Assembly: GCA_049433545.1 (NCBI GenBank)
Contig: JBMTEY010000081.1
Location: 1 to 11,929 of the forward strand
Direction of reading: 5' to 3'
Source of the DNA: Ga0077527 sp049433545
Lineage (GTDB): Bacteria; Pseudomonadota; Gammaproteobacteria; Burkholderiales; SG8-41
Length of the DNA: 11,929 nucleotides
In this document: piece by piece, positions 7,779 to 11,929 of the stretch
Layout: every line of letters starts with the position of its first letter
How positions within the stretch are numbered: the stretch's first letter is position 1
Made by a program: the position numbers and the translations under genes
The notes under the pieces: model-generated
Seen by the model: the letters and a program-made list of their open reading frames with translations, nothing else
What the model was told of the DNA's origin: nothing
The model's database searches: none

Positions 7779-8099
7779 ATGTCGGAGTGGGTCGATGTGG
7801 CTGCGGTGAGTGAGCTGGCGCCCGGCGCCTGCAAGGTCGCCGATGTCGACGGCGTCGCGGTCGCGGTATTCAATGTCGGCGGCGAATATTTCGCGATCGA
7901 GGATGTCTGCACCCATGACGGCGGCGAACTGGCGAGCGGCGTGCTCGAAGGCGACCAGGTCGTCTGTCCGCGCCACGGCGCGCGCTTCTGCGTGCGCACC
8001 GGCGAGGCGCTGTCGGCGCCAGCTTACGAACCGACCGCGAAATTCCCGCTGCGTGTTGAAAACGGCGTGATCCAGGTCAAAGACGAGCGCTGGGACTAG
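7779..8099 (+). CDS. Small soluble Rieske [2Fe-2S] ferredoxin
   Basis: The 106-aa product is a lone Rieske domain with the ligand pattern C44-T-H46-X16-C63-X2-H66 (CTHDGGEL and CPRHGARF). It has no signal peptide or membrane segment, so it is cytosolic and of the oxygenase-ferredoxin type. Database names for such proteins, such as non-heme iron oxygenase ferredoxin subunit, reflect the fold and not a known substrate. No oxygenase or reductase gene is nearby. It starts 2 nt after nfu and ends 12 nt before the membrane protein gene. It may be an electron donor for cluster assembly or simply a cluster-bearing client; this is an inference from position alone. The Shine-Dalgarno is weak, suggesting coupling to nfu translation. 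Confidence 0.93.
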   Translation: MSEWVDVAAVSELAPGACKVADVDGVAVAVFNVGGEYFAIEDVCTHDGGELASGVLEGDQVVCPRHGARFCVRTGEALSAPAYEPTAKFPLRVENGVIQVKDERWD

Positions 8100-8111
8100 A
8101 ACAGCGAATCC

Positions 8112-9158
8112 ATGGATACCCTGACCCACGCCCTGTCTGGCGCGCTGCTGGCGCGCGCCACCGCAGGCATCGAAAAGCCGGCGTTGCCGATGGCGCGTCG
8201 CGTCACCATCGGCACGCTGGTGGCGGCGTTTCCCGACCTCGACGTCGTTGCGTCGTGGATTTCACCGCTGTCCTACCTCTACCATCATCGCGGCGTGACC
8301 CATTCGCTGGTGATGCTGCCACTGTGGACAATACTGCTGTCCCTGCTGTTTGCGCTGCTCTGGCGCAAGGGCCCCGGCTGGAAAACCTACGCGCCGGTGG
8401 TGGCGCTGTCGCTGGCAGTGCACATCGCCGGCGACTGGATCACCAATTTCGGCACCATGATTTTCGCGCCGCTGTCCGATTTCAGGCACGGCCTCGGCAC
8501 CACCTTCATCATCGACCTGTGGTTCTCCGGGATCATCATCGGCGGACTGGTTGCGTCTTTGATCTGGAGGCACTCGCGCAAACCCGCTGTCGCAGGACTC
8601 GCGGTGCTTGCCGCCTACGTGCTGCTGCAGTACGCGCTGCTGCAGCAAGCCGTCGCCTTCGGCGAGCAGTACGCGCGGGAGCAGGGCCTGCGCGAGGTGA
8701 AGGTCACGGCGCTGCCGCGTCCGGTATCGCCGCTGAACTGGATGGTGATCGTCGGGAGCGCCGAAGGTTACCGCTACAGCCATGTCAATCTGCTGCGCAA
8801 ACTGCCGCGTGAGGTAAAACCGGGGGACGGTTTCATTGCCAGGCTGGACTCCGCCTACCGGCCGCTGAACCAGGCGGAATGGGATTTCGATGTGCGCTAC
8901 GGCGCGGGACCGAGCGGCGCCATCGTGCGCGCAGTGTATGAACACCCGCAGTTTGCATTTTTCCGCTGGTTTTCCGCCTTCCCGGCGCTGTACCAGGTCG
9001 ATGTCGACGCTGAAAACCTGTGCGTCTGGTTCAAGGACCTGCGTTTCCTTACGCCGGGCCGCGGTTCTTTTCCGTTCATCTACGGCATGTGCAGCACGGG
9101 GCCGGGTCCGATGCGGCCGTTCCGGCTCGACGGCGAGACACGTTCCCCGGTCTACTGA
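8112..9158 (+). CDS. YdjM/DUF457-family inner-membrane putative metal-dependent hydrolase
   Basis: The 348-aa product belongs to the YdjM-like family (PF04307), called metal-dependent hydrolase but without a firmly known substrate. It begins MDTLTHALSGALLARA. Conserved polar residues are H6, D42 and D44 (FPDLD), H58-H59 and H64 (YHHRGVTHS), H104 and D108 (HIAGDWITNFGT) and D135, which could bind metal. Hydrophobic segments lie near 66-84, 93-110, 131-151 and 159-181. A soluble C-terminal part of about 165 residues contains the late block VWFKDLRFLTPGR and PFIYGMC seen in long family members. The gene follows the Rieske gene by 12 nt. It is probably read through from the SUF operon, though a functional link is not evident. 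A small hairpin follows its stop. Confidence 0.88.
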   Translation: MDTLTHALSGALLARATAGIEKPALPMARRVTIGTLVAAFPDLDVVASWISPLSYLYHHRGVTHSLVMLPLWTILLSLLFALLWRKGPGWKTYAPVVALSLAVHIAGDWITNFGTMIFAPLSDFRHGLGTTFIIDLWFSGIIIGGLVASLIWRHSRKPAVAGLAVLAAYVLLQYALLQQAVAFGEQYAREQGLREVKVTALPRPVSPLNWMVIVGSAEGYRYSHVNLLRKLPREVKPGDGFIARLDSAYRPLNQAEWDFDVRYGAGPSGAIVRAVYEHPQFAFFRWFSAFPALYQVDVDAENLCVWFKDLRFLTPGRGSFPFIYGMCSTGPGPMRPFRLDGETRSPVY

Positions 9159-9159
9159 G

Positions 9160-9176
9160 CCTGGCATACCGCCAGG
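9160..9176 (+). terminator. Short GC-rich hairpin after the YdjM-like gene (possible weak terminator)
   Basis: CCTGGC (9160-9165), loop ATACC, GCCAGG (9171-9176), followed by GTTTG. The 6-bp perfect stem begins 2 nt after the stop codon at 9156-9158. The T-run is only three bases, so intrinsic termination would be inefficient. It may attenuate read-through from the Fe-S operon, or protect the mRNA 3' end. Confidence 0.35.
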
Positions 9177-9178
9177 GT

Positions 9179-9192
9179 TTGACCTGCGTCAA
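9179..9192 (+). promoter_or_regulatory. FNR/ANR/DNR-like operator palindrome
   Basis: TTGACCTGCGTCAA is a perfect TTGAC-N4-GTCAA dyad, extended by one T/A pair to 9178-9193. It agrees with the CRP/FNR-family consensus TTGAT-N4-ATCAA and with the TTGAC variant seen for FNR/DNR regulators. Its centre (9185.5) lies about 40 nt before the ATG at 9226. A -41.5 class II site would therefore imply a nearly leaderless mRNA. A poor -10 candidate (TATCAG, 9207-9212) would put the site nearer -33. The site should make the downstream cytochrome pair oxygen- or nitric-oxide-responsive if a regulator binds it. Confidence 0.6.
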
Positions 9193-9225
9193 ATCACCGG
9201 TTTGCGTATCAGGCAGAGTGTGACC

Positions 9226-9501
9226 ATGAAAATCCTCCCCCTGATGATATGTGCTGCCGTCGCCGCGGTGTTTTTCAATGCTGCGCTGCCTGCCGCGGAA
9301 CCGGTACAGCGTGAAATCATTCCCGGATCGGAACTGATGACCTCACAGGAGCGCGAGCGTTATCGCCTGCGCCTTCAGGGTGCCGGTACCGCGGCCGAGC
9401 GCGAACGGCTGCGCGCCGAGCATGTCCGGGCGATGGAGGAACGCGCGCGGCTGCAGGGCCTGAAGGTGATCGATTATTCGCGTGAAAAGGCGGCGAAGTG
9501 A
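9226..9501 (+). CDS. Small secreted charged protein of unknown function
   Basis: The 91-aa product has a signal peptide (MKILPLM then a hydrophobic run to about residue 23, likely cleavage near LPA-AEP). The mature part is about 67 residues and rich in Arg and Glu, with the block GSELMTSQERERYRLRL followed by TAAERERLRAEHVRAMEERAR. It is predicted to form one long helix or helical hairpin. Small exported proteins with an ELMT-x-QER-like block followed by an R/E-rich helix are common in proteobacteria, but I know no function for them. There are no cysteines in the mature part. The frame extends upstream but lacks sense there; ATG 9226 gives the signal peptide. It overlaps the cytochrome gene by 4 nt (GTGA), implying coupled expression. 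The FNR-like site lies just upstream. Confidence 0.8.
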   Translation: MKILPLMICAAVAAVFFNAALPAAEPVQREIIPGSELMTSQERERYRLRLQGAGTAAERERLRAEHVRAMEERARLQGLKVIDYSREKAAK

Positions 9502-9776
9502 AGTTGCTGTTCGCTGCGCTGCTGGCCAGTATGGCGTGCGCGCTGCCGGCGCAGGCTGCCGGCGATCCTGTGCGCGGTGAGGCGCTGCATCGTGACTGTC
9601 TCGGCTGCCACGGCACCGAACTCTATGTGCCGCCGCGCGCGAAAGTGAAGACGCTCGCGGCGCTGAAGAAGGAAACCGAGCGCTGGAACGACCGCATGAA
9701 TCCGAAATTCACGAAGCAGGAGATCGAGGATATTGTCGCCTGGCTCAACCGCGACTTCTACAAATTTCCGCAGTAA
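9498..9776 (+). CDS. Small periplasmic c-type cytochrome (class I, monoheme)
   Basis: The 92-aa product has a signal peptide with an AQA-AGD cleavage site after residue 20. One heme motif follows, C34-L-G-C37-H38 (CLGCHGTELY). M67, in a RWNDRMNPKF context, is a plausible distal ligand, and the C-terminal helix EIEDIVAWLNRDFYKF is typical of class I cytochromes. It would shuttle electrons in the periplasm; the partner is not shown by the window. The start is GTG 9498, inside the end of the preceding gene, and the two probably share the FNR-like promoter. No cytochrome c maturation genes are nearby. Confidence 0.9.
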   Translation: MKLLFAALLASMACALPAQAAGDPVRGEALHRDCLGCHGTELYVPPRAKVKTLAALKKETERWNDRMNPKFTKQEIEDIVAWLNRDFYKFPQ

Positions 9777-9817
9777 GTGCGCCGGTGGCTACACAAGTAT
9801 TTGATTTTATTTATATT
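9777..9817. other. AT-rich gap between convergent cytochrome and serB genes
   Basis: This 41-nt gap is notably AT-rich in its right half (TTTGATTTTATTTATATTT), unlike the surrounding GC-rich DNA. No stable hairpin is visible on either strand, so how the two converging transcripts end is unclear. Confidence 0.5.
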
Positions 9818-10660
9818 TCAGTCCTGCTCGGCTGAGAGCAGGCAGAGCATGGCATCGAGTCCGGCGTAATTGATGGCGTAGCTGGTTTTTTCACGCACCA
9901 CCGGTTTTGCGCGGTAGGCGAAGCTGACGCCGCACTCGGCAAGGAATTTCAGGTCATTCGCGCCGTCGCCGACGCCGGCGATCTGTTCCTTTGATGCGCC
10001 AAGTTCCGCGGCCACTTTCAGCAGCGTCTCGCGCTTGACGTCGGCATTGACGATGTCGCCGATGACCGCGCCGGTCAGTTTGCCGTTGACGATTTCCAGT
10101 TCGTTCGAGCGGGTGTAATCGAGGCGGACGCGCGGTTTCAGGCGGTCGGTCATGAAGGTGAAACCCCCGGACACCAGCAGTGTCCGGATGCCGGCAGCGC
10201 GGATTTTTTCCAGCATGCGCTCTGCGCCGGGCGAGAATTTCAGCCGTTCGTCATACACCCGCTGCAATGCGGAAACGTCGAGACCTTTGAGCAGCGCCAG
10301 GCGTTCGCGCAGGCTCTGGTCGTATTCGATTTCGCCGCGCATCGCCCGCGCGGTGATTGCAGCAACCTCGGCCTTGAGGTTGAGCATGTCGGCGAGTTCG
10401 TCGATGGTCTCCATGGTGATCAGCGTCGAATCCATGTCCATCACCAGCAGGCGGAAATCGGCAAGCCGGCGGCCTTCGGGCACGAAACCGTGATCGAGCT
10501 TTGCGTTCGCGCACAGTTCAGCGATGCCGGCAGCGGGCTGCGCGCTGTCGAGGCGGAATGCCGTGTCCGACAGGCGGGTGATGGCGGAGGCGCCGGAGAG
10601 CTTTGCGAGCTGCTTGAGGTCGCCGGTTTCGATGTCGGCGCCCTGGATCACGAGATGCAT
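9818..10660 (-). CDS. serB: SerB, phosphoserine phosphatase (HAD superfamily)
   Basis: SerB dephosphorylates O-phospho-L-serine, the last step of serine synthesis. The 280-aa product has a short N-terminal region (about 1-65) in place of a full ACT domain, followed by the HAD core. Motif I is VMDMDSTL, with nucleophile D75 and acid/base D77. Motif II is S164 in LLVSGGF, motif III is K209 and motif IV is GDGANDL (D232, D236). The cap helices carry METIDELAD and RMLEKIRAAGIRTL. Length and motifs match proteobacterial SerB. Serine feeds cysteine, the sulfur source for the desulfurases at 434 and 5471, but the adjacency may be incidental. A TATAAT box lies 26 nt upstream of the ATG, so it may have its own promoter. 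Confidence 0.96.
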   Translation of the reverse strand: MHLVIQGADIETGDLKQLAKLSGASAITRLSDTAFRLDSAQPAAGIAELCANAKLDHGFVPEGRRLADFRLLVMDMDSTLITMETIDELADMLNLKAEVAAITARAMRGEIEYDQSLRERLALLKGLDVSALQRVYDERLKFSPGAERMLEKIRAAGIRTLLVSGGFTFMTDRLKPRVRLDYTRSNELEIVNGKLTGAVIGDIVNADVKRETLLKVAAELGASKEQIAGVGDGANDLKFLAECGVSFAYRAKPVVREKTSYAINYAGLDAMLCLLSAEQD

Positions 10661-10686
10661 GGGGAAATCCGCAAAAATGAGCGGCG

Positions 10687-10692
10687 ATTATA
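10687..10692 (-). promoter_or_regulatory. Perfect -10 box (TATAAT) for serB
   Basis: On the minus strand TATAAT occupies 10692-10687, giving a predicted leader of about 20 nt before the serB ATG at 10660. The -35 region (about 10710-10716, TTCTGA or TCTGAA) is weak and falls at the end of the upstream small-protein gene. A stand-alone serB promoter is plausible but unproven. Confidence 0.5.
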
Positions 10693-10710
10693 GCGGAGGC
10701 CGTCGCCCCT

Positions 10711-10998
10711 TCAGAACATGCGGTAGCGCACCATCAGCCAGATGATCAGCGTCACGCACAGCGCAACCAGCGGCAGCACCACGTAACTGATCCTGCGGAA
10801 GCGGTCGACGGCGTTGCGCTGCAGGGTCACCGATTCGTCGCGGACCTTCGCATCATGTTCGTAACGCTCGCGCAGGTAACGCAGGTTTTCCTTCTGTGCG
10901 ACACGGCCGGCTTCGAGCAGGGCGACGATTTTTTTCTGCTCGGCGATTATCGCCTGCAGGGTCTGTCCGGTTTCGGGATTCATGGTGTCGTGATCCAT
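10711..10998 (-). CDS. Small coiled-coil protein with one C-terminal membrane segment, unknown function
   Basis: I do not recognise a named family. The 95-aa product has a charged helical N-terminal part (about 10-65, with heptad-like Leu/Ile/Val in TLQAIIAEQKKIVALLEAG) and a membrane segment at about 71-90 (SYVVLPLVALCVTLIIWLMV). A short basic tail, RYRMF, follows, giving a likely tail-anchored or N-in single-pass topology. Two starts are possible. The ATG at 10998 overlaps the hydrolase gene by 19 nt. The ATG at 10983 forms an ATGA overlap with the hydrolase stop and gives 90 aa. Neither has a strong Shine-Dalgarno, and GGAGGT lies too far upstream. It is probably translated together with the hydrolase gene. 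Confidence 0.7.
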   Translation of the reverse strand: MDHDTMNPETGQTLQAIIAEQKKIVALLEAGRVAQKENLRYLRERYEHDAKVRDESVTLQRNAVDRFRRISYVVLPLVALCVTLIIWLMVRYRMF

Positions 10999-11750
10999 TT
11001 TGCGATTTTACCGACCACCTCCGGTTCTATGCCGTTGTAACCGTGAAAGGCGCGCCCGCGGCAGGGGTCGCCGACGTCGTTGCCGCCTTCGATGGCGATG
11101 AGTTCCTTGCGCGGTGCCGCAGCCAGACGGTCCATCAGGCGCGGCACTCCGCTGAACAGGCAGTAGCGGCAACCGTCCTGTTTGTGATGCACGACCAGCA
11201 CGGGGATGCGCAGGCGGTCAATGTCCATGTCGGGAACCGCCGTCCCGCGGCGGTCTTCGACCATCGACGAGGTGAGTACGACGCCGTCCGGACCGCCCTC
11301 GGCTTGCGGCAGTTTCGTGGACACATAAGCCGCCGACTGGGTGCCGCGACTGGTGCCGACCAGCCACACCGGAACCTTCGCCTGCTGCCGTACCCAGGCG
11401 ATCACCGCCCTGATGTCGGTGACATGTTCCGCAGTTTCACGGGGCACCGAATCACGGTCAGAAGGGGCGTCGATGACGACGGTCAGCAGGTTGTGACCGG
11501 AGAAATGTTTGCGCGAACGCACCAGGAAATTGCCGCCGCGGGTGATCGTGCCGTCGGGCTTGATGCCGATGCCGCCATTGCCGCCGGCAAACAGGACGAC
11601 CGCTGCCTGCGGTTTTTCCGGGGCGATCGCAAGGATGCGCTGGGTGACGCCTGGCCGCGTCGGCAGGTCGACGACCTGGGGCGATTGCGCGTGGGCGGCG
11701 CAACATGCGGCCAGCAGCAATACGGGGGCAAGAAGGTTTTTCATCGGCAT
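10980..11750 (-). CDS. Exported alpha/beta-hydrolase-like protein
   Basis: The 256-aa product starts with a signal peptide (MPMKNLLAPVLLLAACCAAHA, AHA-QS cleavage). An LAAC sequence at 13-16 also fits a lipobox, so a lipoprotein cannot be excluded. The hydrolase features are VLFAGGNGG near 52-60 (oxyanion-hole region), the nucleophile elbow GTSRG with S134, D192 (HHKQDGC) as possible acid, and H236 (FHGYNG) as the likely base. C194 and C197 (GCRYC) and C230 (DPC) could form a disulfide in the periplasm. The substrate is unknown. AGGA lies 5 nt before the ATG at 11750. An ATG two codons later (11744) is an alternative, whereas one at 11780 would spoil the signal peptide. Confidence 0.85.
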   Translation of the reverse strand: MPMKNLLAPVLLLAACCAAHAQSPQVVDLPTRPGVTQRILAIAPEKPQAAVVLFAGGNGGIGIKPDGTITRGGNFLVRSRKHFSGHNLLTVVIDAPSDRDSVPRETAEHVTDIRAVIAWVRQQAKVPVWLVGTSRGTQSAAYVSTKLPQAEGGPDGVVLTSSMVEDRRGTAVPDMDIDRLRIPVLVVHHKQDGCRYCLFSGVPRLMDRLAAAPRKELIAIEGGNDVGDPCRGRAFHGYNGIEPEVVGKIAKWITTP

Positions 11751-11775
11751 TTCCGTCCTTTGGTGACCGGAGCAG

Positions 11776-11781
11776 ATCATA
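11776..11781 (-). promoter_or_regulatory. Possible -10 box (TATGAT) for the exported hydrolase
   Basis: TATGAT on the minus strand (11781-11776) matches five of six consensus bases and lies 25 nt upstream of the ATG at 11750. No convincing -35 is seen at 16-18 nt spacing. It lies in the divergent gap 11751-11846. Confidence 0.35.
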
Positions 11782-11790
11782 CGCCGGTAC

Positions 11791-11819
11791 TTGACGTGCG
11801 TAGCGCCGGCGCGGATGCT
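11791..11819 (+). promoter_or_regulatory. Possible promoter for the CDGSH gene
   Basis: TTGACG (11791-11796) with a 17-nt spacer leads to GATGCT (11814-11819). The -35 matches five of six bases, but the -10 matches only three. Position and spacing fit transcription toward the right-edge gene. Confidence 0.3.
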
Positions 11820-11846
11820 GGCAGCAATCCGTGAGCGGAGGCCGCC

Positions 11847-11929
11847 ATGACCGAACCCGTATGCGCCCAGAAAGGTCCCTATGTCCTGGAGCTGGCTCCC
11901 GGCGATTACTGGTGGTGCGCCTGCGGCCG
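11847..11929 (+). CDS. Probable CDGSH-type iron-sulfur protein (3'-truncated by window)
   Basis: Only 27 full codons are visible: MTEPVCAQKGPYVLELAPGD followed by YWWCACG. A strong GGAGG at 11837-11841 lies 5 nt before the ATG. The ending Y-W-W-C-A-C-G is the first half of the CDGSH/mitoNEET ligand set (C-X-C then, further on, a C-X2-GSH-type half), and the preceding Y-V-L-x-L-x-P-G-x-Y-W is typical of the family. The rest lies outside the window, so the diagnostic second half is not seen. Such proteins bind a labile [2Fe-2S] cluster with three cysteines and one histidine. The gene is divergent from the exported hydrolase. Confidence 0.75.
   Translation, partial: MTEPVCAQKGPYVLELAPGDYWWCACG

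Noticed and set aside
8890..9225. Upstream extension of the small secreted protein frame
   Set aside because: It overlaps the end of the YdjM-like gene in another frame and would bury the signal peptide internally.
9777..9817. Intrinsic terminator between the convergent cytochrome and serB genes
   Set aside because: The stretch is T-rich, but I found no stem of useful length before it on either strand.
10896..11834. Plus-strand open frame of 312 codons opposite the exported hydrolase
   Set aside because: The minus-strand frame has a signal peptide and catalytic motifs. The plus-strand translation has no recognisable domain and crosses the divergent promoter gap.
1..11929. Mobile element, CRISPR array, tRNA or toxin-antitoxin content
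   Set aside because: No direct repeat arrays, transposase or integrase motifs, tRNA-like cloverleaf or toxin-type small gene pair could be recognised. Composition is even apart from the short AT-rich gap near 9800.

Overview
The window is GC-rich, densely packed bacterial DNA. It most likely comes from a betaproteobacterium. That reading rests on an IscR that aligns without gaps to the E. coli protein, the style of the SerB and small secreted proteins, and the high GC third-position bias. The assignment is an inference from protein flavour, not from a marker gene.

Positions 1-8099 (+) hold one iron-sulfur cluster assembly operon that mixes ISC and SUF parts. In order these are the IscR regulator (5' end outside the window), an IscS/NifS-type cysteine desulfurase, an IscA A-type carrier, SufB, SufC, SufD, SufS, a zinc-type SufU, an NFU1-like carrier and a small Rieske [2Fe-2S] protein. 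Gaps are 2-33 nt, and the sufB/C, C/D and D/S junctions overlap by 4 nt (ATGA or GTGA). The expected flow is: SufS with SufU mobilises sulfur from cysteine, the SufBCD ATPase-scaffold builds the cluster, IscA and Nfu carry clusters to targets, and IscR senses cluster status. There is no IscU, HscA/HscB, ferredoxin (fdx), SufE or SufT in the window. The first desulfurase is therefore a second, apparently unpartnered enzyme. A YdjM/DUF457 membrane protein (8112-9158) follows 12 nt later and may be co-transcribed.

Positions 9159-9776 (+) start with a short hairpin and then a perfect FNR/DNR-like palindrome (TTGAC-N4-GTCAA). They lead into a two-gene unit: a small secreted charged protein and a small periplasmic c-type cytochrome, overlapping by 4 nt.

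Positions 9818-11750 (-) converge on that unit. They hold an exported alpha/beta-hydrolase-like protein, a small coiled-coil and single-membrane-segment protein, and SerB phosphoserine phosphatase, which has a perfect TATAAT box just upstream. At the right edge (11847-11929, +) is the divergent start of a probable CDGSH-type iron-sulfur protein, cut by the window end.

No rRNA, tRNA, CRISPR array, insertion sequence or phage gene is visible. The strongest candidates for a second look are the hybrid two-desulfurase operon, an extra active-site-proximal cysteine in SufU, and the FNR-like site in front of the cytochrome pair.
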